Below are positions 1 through 6,812 of a DNA stretch of 37,896 nt, in pieces. The translations under genes and the position numbers were made by a program. The notes under the pieces are model-generated. The model was given only the letters and a program-made list of their open reading frames with translations, did no database searches and was not told where the DNA came from. This DNA is from Ignavibacteria bacterium UBA2333. GTDB taxonomy: Bacteria; Bacteroidota; Ignavibacteria; Kapaibacteriales; Kapaibacteriaceae. Where the stretch lies: NCBI GenBank assembly GCA_002344895.1, contig DDUR01000069.1:1-37896 (forward strand), given 5' to 3'. The first letter of the stretch is position 1. Every line of letters starts with the position of its first letter.

Positions 1-67
1 GGGGGGGGGCACGAGGCTAGACACCTCGTGAAGCACAGCTCTGCATCTCGTGAAGCGCAGTTGTGCA
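1..67. repeat. Left-edge direct repeats and hairpin
   Basis: The window opens with nine G residues. Two 21-base direct repeats follow with a 22-base period, at 25-45 and 47-67. Both begin CTCGTGAAGC and they agree at 18 of 21 positions. A perfect 7-bp inverted repeat (CACGAGG at 10-16, CCTCGTG at 24-30, 7-base loop) overlaps the first copy. The rest of the stretch up to 107 holds no gene that I can support. It could be the end of a longer minisatellite cut by the window edge, or a terminator region of an unseen gene. Confidence 0.5.
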
Positions 68-107
68 CCCCACGACATCCTGCATCATCAAGCGTCATCC
101 AGCGTCG

Positions 108-728
108 TCAGTCTACTTCTGCTTCGCGAATCAGTACATTATCTACATGGATATGATCTGCAGATTCCGGTGTATCATGCTGTTCAAAGCGAACTCCGTT
201 CCCGACGAGAGTGTGGCCGCCATTGCTTACGTACCAGCCGCGATGACGGAATGACTCGATAGTAATGACACGACGACCATCTGTGCGACCAATATCATGA
301 ACGACAAAGTCATAGTCCATATCATCAACACGTGGTTCGTTGGTGCGATCTACTCCCATGTAGTATTCTTCTTGTCCTGTTACCGTAGCAGTTCTTCCGA
401 GTGACAGATATCTATCAAGTTCCTGAGCAGAACGGAAACGGAAAATCTTTTCGCCATTGACGGTATTCACATGCAGAGCTCGTATTGCCGCATCGTCATC
501 ATCTGCCAACTCCTGCAATGAGAACTCCTTGCCATATCGTTTTCTCATCCATGTTTGTGACGTGTTCATAAACATTACTCGCCAGTCCTCCCCTTCATCG
601 AACATGTACAAGCCATCTATCGAGTAGACAGAGTTTGGCGTACCAGTTGAGTCGGTCGGACTCGAACTTTCACACGACAAAATACACAGCGAAATGATGA
701 TGAGGACTACTCGGATCAACACGGTCAT
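108..728 (-). CDS. Predicted lipoprotein, function unknown
   Basis: This is a 206-residue protein with a signal peptide and lipobox (LCILSC, Cys at about residue 19), followed by a Ser/Thr/Pro-rich tether, so it is predicted to be lipid-anchored in the envelope. The start is an ATG preceded by AGGAG at good spacing. The body is polar and rich in acidic residues. The C-terminal part contains RHRGWYVSNGGHTLVG, which loosely recalls repeats of beta-trefoil proteins; this is a weak resemblance only. I do not recognise a family. It reads leftwards and is separated from its upstream neighbour by about 125 bases that could hold its promoter. Confidence 0.75.
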   Translation of the reverse strand: MTVLIRVVLIIISLCILSCESSSPTDSTGTPNSVYSIDGLYMFDEGEDWRVMFMNTSQTWMRKRYGKEFSLQELADDDDAAIRALHVNTVNGEKIFRFRSAQELDRYLSLGRTATVTGQEEYYMGVDRTNEPRVDDMDYDFVVHDIGRTDGRRVITIESFRHRGWYVSNGGHTLVGNGVRFEQHDTPESADHIHVDNVLIREAEVD

Positions 729-853
729 TTGGTGCTCCTGAGGAAATTGTGCAACAACATACTCAATGAATTGTGATTACGATGTCATTCTTGAAGGTGG
801 GAGGCAGATGGGGGTGCAGATGGGTTACTGCTGTTCACATAGCGGACATCCTG

Positions 854-1225
854 TCATCCCCCTCCAACGGCAACATTGCTAGAATCCGCTCGATCAATAA
901 ACACGTCTACTGTATCTCCTTTTCGGATATTCACAAGATCTACAACACTTATTACTCGACGAATGACGAGATCGTAAGTAACTGCACTGTCACGGAGAAC
1001 ACGCAGACGTAGTTCAACTTCAGGATTGTCGTTGTACCGATTTCCTGTGTCTTCCGCACCCAGGACAATAGCGCGAGCGGGCAGACCACTCCTTCGAAGA
1101 TTATCGTCGTTGATGCTGTCACACATCCAGGGCACAAAGACGAGTCCCGATACAAGCAGGATGGTTCCGATGATAAAGACCGGAAGAAAGCGTAATCCCT
1201 GTGTGGCCACACAATCTCCTGCCAT
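854..1225 (-). CDS. Small membrane protein with a DTG...NDNP-type domain
   Basis: The protein is about 123 residues from the ATG at 1225. The frame is open up to a TTG at 1315, but that extension looks unnatural. One hydrophobic segment (FLPVFIIGTILLVSGLVF, about residues 13-30) is followed by a soluble domain. That domain contains ARAIVLGAEDTGNRYNDNPEV and ends with a pattern like KGDTVDVFIDRADSSNVAV. The same arrangement, with a DTG..xNDNP motif and a closing pattern of G-D-x-V-x-V-x-x-D-x-x-D, is seen in small one-TM proteins of many bacteria, where its function is unknown. No clear ribosome binding site is visible. It is divergent from the methyltransferase gene to its right. Confidence 0.65.
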   Translation of the reverse strand: MAGDCVATQGLRFLPVFIIGTILLVSGLVFVPWMCDSINDDNLRRSGLPARAIVLGAEDTGNRYNDNPEVELRLRVLRDSAVTYDLVIRRVISVVDLVNIRKGDTVDVFIDRADSSNVAVGGG

Positions 1226-1389
1226 AAGGTGAGACAAACGATCGCGATCAGCGGGCAAAATGCGGAAAACGAGGGGAAACTGGTACCATATTTCCGAACC
1301 ACTATGGCTTGACAAGGCGATTCATGCCTATCTTCCCGACGGTTCACGCGGCACGCAGCTGCACAATTCACGTCTTAAACGAGGTCAGC

Positions 1390-2583
1390 ATGGGGAACGA
1401 TCCAACACAGTCAGCAAATATTCTCGATTACGTCGTTGTTCGCGACCAAAAAGTCGCCTCCCGGTATCGGAATGGCAAGAAGATTGCCATCGCCCATTTT
1501 GTTGAAGACTACATGCACGGTCGTGTTGACGTTGTTGGCGACCTGCAAGACTTCATCAAGATCCGCACACGCTTTTTTTCCTATGATTTAACGTCTCACC
1601 ATTGGAGCTTTTTCTTCCGGAAATTTATTCCCAGTGTAACGGTTCACTCCAAGAGCCAGGATGAACGGATTATTCGAGGCCATTATGATCGTGGTAACGA
1701 CTTTTTTGGTGGTTTCCTCGGTGACCGGATGATCTACACCTCTGCGTTTTTCCGCTCTGGTAATGAAACGCTCGAGGAAGCTCAGGATAACAAACTCGAC
1801 CTTGTTTGTCAGAAACTTCAACTGAAACCCGGTGAACGCCTTCTCGATATTGGTTGTGGCTGGGGCACATTGTTAGCACACTCTGCGAAATATTACGGGA
1901 CGGACTCTACGGGTATTACAATTGCCCAAGCCGGAGCTGATTATGCAAATGCACAAATTGAACGCTGGGGCGTAAAGAACTCAGCTCGAGCATTACGTAT
2001 GGACTATCGGAGTATTCCTGCAGACAAGTACGACAAGGTTTCCTGTCTTGAAATGGCCGAACACGTGGGCGTGAAGAACTTTACGAAGTTTATGCGTCAG
2101 ATTAACGGACTCTTAAAGGACGACGGTCTCTTCTACCTCCAGATTGCCGGACTGAAGGCCGGAGTGCATGCAGAGTCATTGTCGTGGGGTCTGTTTATGA
2201 GTGAGTACATCTTCCCGGGTGCTGACGCCTCTATGCCGCTGTCGTTTGTGGTAAAACGCCTCGAAAAGGCTGGTTTTGAAATCCACTCTGTGGAAAACAT
2301 CGGCATCCACTACTCACAGACCATCCAACTTTGGCTCCACAATTGGCGCAAACACGAGTCCGAGATTATGGCTGCCTACGGCCAGTGGTGGTATCGGTGC
2401 TGGGAAATTTTCCTCTCTTGGTCGGTCGATATTGCCAAACAAGGGAATTCCACGTGCTTCCAGATTGTTTGCAACAAGAATCTTGAGACCTTCCATCGCC
2501 GTCGCTACTTCAACGCGGTTAACCTCGGTGAGCGAGATGCCGTAGGACGCGAAGAGATCTCATCATTTGCCACGGCTGACTGA
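1390..2583 (+). CDS. cfa: Cyclopropane-fatty-acyl-phospholipid synthase family methyltransferase
   Basis: This 397-residue class I SAM-dependent methyltransferase belongs to the CFA synthase family. These enzymes transfer a methyl or methylene group from SAM to the double bond of unsaturated acyl chains in membrane phospholipids. The SAM-binding motif LLDIGCGWGTLL is clear, as are the upstream HYDRGNDFFGGFLGDRMIYTSA segment and CLEMAEHVGVKNF, all typical of the family. I place the start at the ATG at 1390 because GAGGT precedes it; the frame continues upstream to a TTG at 1309 without family similarity. The C-terminus is tryptophan-rich and polar. A desaturase gene follows directly, suggesting that one enzyme makes the double bond and the other modifies it. 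Whether the product is a cyclopropane or a branched methyl chain cannot be told from sequence. Confidence 0.88.
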   Translation: MGNDPTQSANILDYVVVRDQKVASRYRNGKKIAIAHFVEDYMHGRVDVVGDLQDFIKIRTRFFSYDLTSHHWSFFFRKFIPSVTVHSKSQDERIIRGHYDRGNDFFGGFLGDRMIYTSAFFRSGNETLEEAQDNKLDLVCQKLQLKPGERLLDIGCGWGTLLAHSAKYYGTDSTGITIAQAGADYANAQIERWGVKNSARALRMDYRSIPADKYDKVSCLEMAEHVGVKNFTKFMRQINGLLKDDGLFYLQIAGLKAGVHAESLSWGLFMSEYIFPGADASMPLSFVVKRLEKAGFEIHSVENIGIHYSQTIQLWLHNWRKHESEIMAAYGQWWYRCWEIFLSWSVDIAKQGNSTCFQIVCNKNLETFHRRRYFNAVNLGERDAVGREEISSFATAD

Positions 2584-2626
2584 GTCGTATCTTCGTACAT
2601 CCACACACAATCGGAACACACGGTTT

Positions 2627-3520
2627 ATGCTGAGATATTCAGCTGACATTCGAACGCTCGTCTACATGGCCGTCACGACGGCAGTATTCGTACTTCAGTG
2701 GACGGTCGTCGGGTTCTCCTGGCCTCTCTACGTCTTTTACCTTTTTCTCAGCATAGCTGTGACGGTGATTGCTCACAATCACAATCACCTGCCGATTTGG
2801 CGTAACAAGACCCTCAACACCCTCACGGATTACTGGCTCACGGTATTCTATGGCTTCCCGGCCTTTGCGTGGATCCCTACGCATAACATGAATCACCATG
2901 CGCTCAATAACCGTGAGGGTGATTACACGATAACGTATCGTTTGACGGAGCATAATCACTTGCTCATGTTGCTGTTCTATCCAACAATGAGCTCATATTA
3001 TCAGCAAAAGCCGATCCGTGACTACCTCAAGAATCTCTGGGCAACCGATCGCCGGAAGTTCTGGTTGTCGGCCATGCAGTACGTTGCCCTTGCCGTGTGG
3101 ATCGTTGGATTTGCCATCATTGACTGGCAAAAGTGTTTGCTCTACGTTGTGATTCCACAGCAGATCGGTCTTTTTGCAGTTCTCGTCTTTAACTACGTGC
3201 AACACGTGCACGCCGACGAAGAGTCAAAGTACGATCACTCACGCAACTTTACCGGCTGGTTAAACCTGTTGTTGTTTAACAATGGCTATCACACGGTTCA
3301 CCACGATAAGGCAGGTACACACTGGAGCAAAACTCCAGAGTTGCATGCGAAGATTGCCGACAAGATCGATCCAAGTCTCAATGAAAAGAGTTTTTGGTGG
3401 TATATCTTCCGCGTCTACTTCCTGGCCCCCTTTGCCCCTTCCCTCAAAACTCGTTCAAAACGACTTGAGCGGTTAAGGACAGCACAAACACTTGATACTC
3501 CTCGTGATCTCGCAGCCTAA
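2627..3520 (+). CDS. Membrane fatty acid desaturase
   Basis: This integral membrane di-iron desaturase has about 297 residues. The three histidine boxes are visible: HNHNH after the first hydrophobic region, HNMNHH, and HTVHH near the C-terminus (NGYHTVHHDKAGTHW). Several hydrophobic segments separate the boxes, as in acyl-lipid desaturases. The start is uncertain. The ATG at 2627 is chosen over a TTG at 2567 that would overlap the methyltransferase, and an ATG at 2666 is also possible. The gene is probably cotranscribed with the CFA-family gene and may supply its unsaturated substrate. Oxygen dependence would fit the oxygen-requiring haem enzymes elsewhere in the window. The C-terminal tail (LAPFAPSL) carries one copy of the dispersed GGGGC pair motif. 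Confidence 0.85.
   Translation: MLRYSADIRTLVYMAVTTAVFVLQWTVVGFSWPLYVFYLFLSIAVTVIAHNHNHLPIWRNKTLNTLTDYWLTVFYGFPAFAWIPTHNMNHHALNNREGDYTITYRLTEHNHLLMLLFYPTMSSYYQQKPIRDYLKNLWATDRRKFWLSAMQYVALAVWIVGFAIIDWQKCLLYVVIPQQIGLFAVLVFNYVQHVHADEESKYDHSRNFTGWLNLLLFNNGYHTVHHDKAGTHWSKTPELHAKIADKIDPSLNEKSFWWYIFRVYFLAPFAPSLKTRSKRLERLRTAQTLDTPRDLAA
3425..3438 (-). repeat. Dispersed GGGGCNNNNGGGGC motif, copy 1
   Basis: The minus strand reads GGGGCAAAGGGGGC. It lies inside the 3' end of the desaturase gene, where it encodes part of APFAPS, outside the conserved histidine boxes. Confidence 0.6.
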
Positions 3521-3534
3521 GGGCACGGGATCTG

Positions 3535-4299
3535 CTATCGTTCGATAATACAACGGCCTTCAGACCACGATCCGATACCAAGTGTGGCTCCATTTTCGAG
3601 CGGACGTTCACGGTATCGGGCGTGGCGAATGCTGACAACGACATTAACATATCCAAGTTCTCGTGCTTTGCGGAGCACTTCCTCCGAAACGCTGACCGTT
3701 CCATCGTCGGATTGTCGTTCTTTTTGAAGGACAACGAGTTTAAGGAGCGGTTCACCAACACTTTCGAGTAGGTATCCGCTGACGGTAACAACAACTTCAC
3801 CGGGCATAGCACCATCATAATCAAGGACAAGGCCTCCGGACTGGGGCCATGTTTGGCGTGATGCTCTCGGCACGATTCGAGGAACAAGTGTCATCGTCGC
3901 CGTATCATCAACGCCTTGATATCCCTTGAATGTCCACTTTAACGTTCGTTCAGTTCGTGGTATTAGTTGTTCAGCTTCATACCTGAGTGAACCCGACCAA
4001 CGGACACTGTCAAGAGGTGTTGACCCAGCTGTAACGCCATCAACCTTTACGGCGCGCCGGTCTTGGTAAAAGACTGCTTGAACACCTACAGTATCGTAGT
4101 CCGTCATCACCGCTGAGAACGAACGGTCACTAACATTACTGACAACGATAACGTCTGGATCAACACTATCGGCAACATCGAGATATGGTAGTATCAAGAC
4201 GTGCATTAGGTCGCGTTCATCAAACGTCTCCGGTGGCCCCACCGGATCGGAACAGGACGTGAGAAAAACAGCGGCGGCAAGAATGGCCAAGGGCCTCAT
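3535..4299 (-). CDS. Predicted lipoprotein, function unknown
   Basis: The protein has 254 residues when started at the ATG at 4299, which gives a classical lipoprotein signal (MRPLAILAAAVFLTSC, Cys at 16). The frame is open further upstream to 4473 but that part overlaps the zinc-ribbon gene and has no signal-like character, so I reject it. The mature part appears beta-rich, with stretches such as GEVVVTVSGYLLESVGEPLL, and is likely envelope-attached. I recognise no family. It lies 10 bases downstream of the zinc-ribbon gene and is probably cotranscribed with it. It ends 15 bases from the end of the convergent desaturase gene, leaving no room for separate terminators. Confidence 0.75.
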   Translation of the reverse strand: MRPLAILAAAVFLTSCSDPVGPPETFDERDLMHVLILPYLDVADSVDPDVIVVSNVSDRSFSAVMTDYDTVGVQAVFYQDRRAVKVDGVTAGSTPLDSVRWSGSLRYEAEQLIPRTERTLKWTFKGYQGVDDTATMTLVPRIVPRASRQTWPQSGGLVLDYDGAMPGEVVVTVSGYLLESVGEPLLKLVVLQKERQSDDGTVSVSEEVLRKARELGYVNVVVSIRHARYRERPLENGATLGIGSWSEGRCIIER

Positions 4300-4309
4300 G
4301 CCGTAAAAT

Positions 4310-4516
4310 CTACAAAAAAACGTGTTCGAAGTACCGCAGTAATGTTCGTAAGGGGCGCTTCGCAAAGGGGTCAAAGGTCCGATGGCAGTTCGGACATAAT
4401 GCAGCGGCCGGTGGTGTCGACCGTGGGAGGACCGTTCGGCGTGTGGTGAGCTGCTTTGGTCCCGGTGTGTCACAATGTGGACACGGCGTGACGACGGATC
4501 GTCGTACGATTTCCAT
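4310..4516 (-). CDS. Small zinc-ribbon protein
   Basis: This is a 68-residue protein with two CxxC knuckles, CPHC at about residue 12 and CPNC at about residue 41. The pattern is consistent with one structural Zn2+ site. A good ribosome binding site (GGAGAAGGGT directly before the ATG) supports it as a real gene despite its size. Between the knuckles lies a basic, Thr/Pro-rich loop. Function is unknown. Small zinc ribbons of this kind can bind nucleic acid or mediate protein contacts, but nothing here decides that. It is the first gene of a likely two-gene unit with the following lipoprotein. Confidence 0.65.
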   Translation of the reverse strand: MEIVRRSVVTPCPHCDTPGPKQLTTRRTVLPRSTPPAAALCPNCHRTFDPFAKRPLRTLLRYFEHVFL

Positions 4517-4571
4517 ACCCTTCTCCGACGTTCGTGGATGGATTTCGAAGAATATACGTATTTCTACGTAA

Positions 4572-5465
4572 TCACTCCAAATCTACGGACATTCCGAGGG
4601 TGACGACAATGTTATCCCCGTCTGTGTTCCCCTTCCAGAGCTGTGCCTCGGACGTAAAGTGTCGGACCTCTCCGCGGAACTTCACGGCAGTTTGTGCCTG
4701 GACGTCAATACCTGCCGACCAAGAAAATACTGACGACCCGCCGACCAGCGGGAAGAGGATGTTCTGTGGATCGTTAACGTATTCCGCTCGAGCTGCCAAT
4801 GAGATACGATCCGCAACACCATACCGTCCCTGGACGTTTGTTGCGAATGCCGGATGTCCATTGTCATCAACAATTCGCTGCCATCCATTTAGAGCGAGTG
4901 CAGATAACGAGACTATACCCCGCGTCCACGTCAGCACAACACCGGACTCATAGTACGGAGTAAAGTCAGCGATCAGGGAACGCGTTAGCGTGCGACATTC
5001 TGACGAAATCATCGACTCATTACCAATGTGTGATGGGAACACACCGGCCTTGAGTGAAAGGTCATCGAAAAGTTGAATGTCTGCCCAAGCTTCATGCAGC
5101 AATCTCAACGGAGCGTCGGGCCCGAGATAATTTGCCTCAACAAATGTTCCGGCTTGTAAACCTATGCGTGCACGAAGGGTACCAGACGTGTACTGAAGTC
5201 CTGCTATCGCCAAAACAGGCTCAATGGCGCGAGCATTCGCCGGCTGTAACATCCACCCATACGCTGTGTTTGCTGGCGTTGCTGTTGCCACCGATGACAT
5301 GATGGTTGTATGAAACCATGGACGGATGGTGGTCTGTAACGCCGTGTCGGGCCCAGGACTACGTGCAGAAACACGTGTTACGGTGCATATCATCACAATG
5401 CTCAAACACATTTGTGTTAAGCTGAGCACATAGTGTCTATGATACACAAATCGTGATCTGATCAC
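4572..5465 (-). CDS. Outer-membrane beta-barrel protein, BBP2/porin-like
   Basis: This 297-residue protein resembles the Bacteroidota beta-barrel porin-2 (BBP2) family. After an N-terminal hydrophobic signal region it shows alternating polar/apolar strands throughout. It also has a family-like middle: AWADIQLFDDLSLKAGVFPSHI, then a Ser/Arg segment and FTPYYESGVVLTW. The C-terminus ends in a strand-like VTLGMSVDLE. It would sit in the outer membrane as a pore or binding barrel; its solute is unknown. The start is a GTG whose GTGA overlaps the stop of the upstream gene at 5462, indicating translational coupling. An internal ATG (residue 19) is an alternative start that still leaves a short hydrophobic leader. 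Confidence 0.7.
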   Translation of the reverse strand: MIRSRFVYHRHYVLSLTQMCLSIVMICTVTRVSARSPGPDTALQTTIRPWFHTTIMSSVATATPANTAYGWMLQPANARAIEPVLAIAGLQYTSGTLRARIGLQAGTFVEANYLGPDAPLRLLHEAWADIQLFDDLSLKAGVFPSHIGNESMISSECRTLTRSLIADFTPYYESGVVLTWTRGIVSLSALALNGWQRIVDDNGHPAFATNVQGRYGVADRISLAARAEYVNDPQNILFPLVGGSSVFSWSAGIDVQAQTAVKFRGEVRHFTSEAQLWKGNTDGDNIVVTLGMSVDLE

Positions 5466-5875
5466 TTCTTCATTACGGCACTGATCCGTTCATTCGTTGA
5501 CTCAACGGCTTCCTTCACAGCGTCCTTCATCGAGATAGGATCGACAAAGGTTCCTACGTACTGACCAAAATAGAAGAACGTGGAAACCGATTGCCATTGA
5601 AGAAAGACGATACTCACAACGGTTACCTTCGTATCCCCTACCCGACGGTCTTGCGTAACAAGACTCACAATCATGTCGTTGCGTCGTGCACCGATGGCGT
5701 CAATGTCCGTTCCGGATGCCAACATGTCCTTGTGAGGCCCAGCTGCGAGTTCGCGGGCAAACTCTTCGTAAAACAGGCCACTATTCGTTCGGTCAACAAG
5801 CCAAACATACTGTTCCTGTGCTCGTGCACTTGCTGTTACAAGCACCAGGACAAGAAGAACGGTTATCGAGCGCAT
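5462..5875 (-). CDS. Secreted small protein of unknown function
   Basis: This is a 137-residue protein with a cleavable signal peptide (MRSITVLLVLVLVTASARAQ). The start at 5875 is chosen because GGAG lies eight bases upstream; an in-frame ATG at 5899 has no such site. The mature domain contains YVWLVDRTNSGLFYEEFARE, then a hydrophobic VSIVFLQWQSVSTFFYFGQYVG segment and an acidic helix ending in MKK. It is probably periplasmic or membrane-associated. No family is recognised. It is coupled (GTGA overlap) to the barrel gene that follows, so the two may act at the same envelope site. Confidence 0.65.
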   Translation of the reverse strand: MRSITVLLVLVLVTASARAQEQYVWLVDRTNSGLFYEEFARELAAGPHKDMLASGTDIDAIGARRNDMIVSLVTQDRRVGDTKVTVVSIVFLQWQSVSTFFYFGQYVGTFVDPISMKDAVKEAVESTNERISAVMKK

Positions 5876-5932
5876 GTGTGTACTCCATTGTGTAGACAAA
5901 GTTCGTGATTATCCTCGTTGAACCAAGTCTGC

Positions 5933-5973
5933 ACGTTTGCGACAGTACTACGACACGGTATACCTGCAAACGT
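5933..5973 (-). terminator. Inverted repeat after the 5973-6812 gene
   Basis: ACGTTTGC (5933-5940) and GCAAACGT (5966-5973) form a perfect 8-bp inverted repeat with a 25-base loop, starting at the stop codon of the leftward gene. It lacks a T tract, so intrinsic termination is doubtful. It could be an RNA stability hairpin or a binding site. Confidence 0.3.
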
Positions 5974-6812
5974 CAGCTCATGATGACAATCGGAATGGTC
6001 TTGGACCGGGCAGGACCAACGGTGTTCCGATGTCTGAGCTGAGCCGATACTTCAATAATGGCATTACCTTGAAACATTCCGCTTCGTAATGGCCCACCAC
6101 CATCAACTCTGAAATCCATGGACCACGTACCATCTTCTCGACGGTACGGCTGCCGAGCAATGACAAGTTTCCGTCCCTTACCCGACACTGCCTCGTCGTA
6201 CGTAAACGAAATAATCGTCGCAACAACGGTATCAACAACAACTTCGCGGATGTCATCCACATCGTCCACGGGAGGAAGAATAGGTGCACGCACATAGATG
6301 CCGTGTACGGAGAAGTGTCGATCACGTCCGCCAAGTATCTTGTCGACGGTAACGTCGGCCACTGCAATTGCCGGTTTCGGAATTGGGACGTTGGCAACGC
6401 TGACGTCGAATCGCGGTGTTTCAATCGAAACACGCTGACCACGCACCGTTCCTTTTGCCCGCAAACTTAGCCGAATACCTCCTCGAACACTTTCTTCAGG
6501 TAACGGGATGTTTTTCCCGACGAGTATCATGTGAACGAGGACGGCGTCACCAACACGCTCGATACGTTCAACGTGTGGTTTGTACCGAAAAGCTCCATCA
6601 ATTGTGCGAACGGCACTCGGATGAACCACGGCAACAATGGAGTCTACTTCTCCCTGCACTCGAAGTCCGCGAACAACAAAACGAGGCACGTCATCACTAC
6701 TGATAAACTCTGCTACGGCATCCCGTACCAGAATGTCAGCTGTAAGCTCCTGTGCTGAGAGCTGTCCGGCAAACAACAGACAACTCGTTATGAGAACGAT
6801 CAACGTCGCCAA
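5973..6812 (-). CDS. Secreted protein of unknown function
   Basis: This is a 279-residue protein with a signal peptide (ATLIVLITSCLLFAGQLSAQ). The mature chain is beta-rich and low in cysteine, with strands such as DAVLVHMILVGKNIPLP and a C-terminal GMFQGNAIIEVSAQLRHR. It resembles generic periplasmic or surface Ig-like proteins but no family is recognised. The start is a TTG at 6812 that overlaps the end of the upstream beta-propeller gene by 13 bases; an in-frame stop lies just upstream, so the start cannot be much earlier. The two products are likely made together and may be partners. Confidence 0.6.
   Translation of the reverse strand: MATLIVLITSCLLFAGQLSAQELTADILVRDAVAEFISSDDVPRFVVRGLRVQGEVDSIVAVVHPSAVRTIDGAFRYKPHVERIERVGDAVLVHMILVGKNIPLPEESVRGGIRLSLRAKGTVRGQRVSIETPRFDVSVANVPIPKPAIAVADVTVDKILGGRDRHFSVHGIYVRAPILPPVDDVDDIREVVVDTVVATIISFTYDEAVSGKGRKLVIARQPYRREDGTWSMDFRVDGGGPLRSGMFQGNAIIEVSAQLRHRNTVGPARSKTIPIVIMS

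Noticed and set aside
4555..4570. Two TACGTA palindromes between the barrel and zinc-ribbon genes
   Set aside because: Short, AT-rich and palindromic by chance easily; no regulator or second occurrence links to it.
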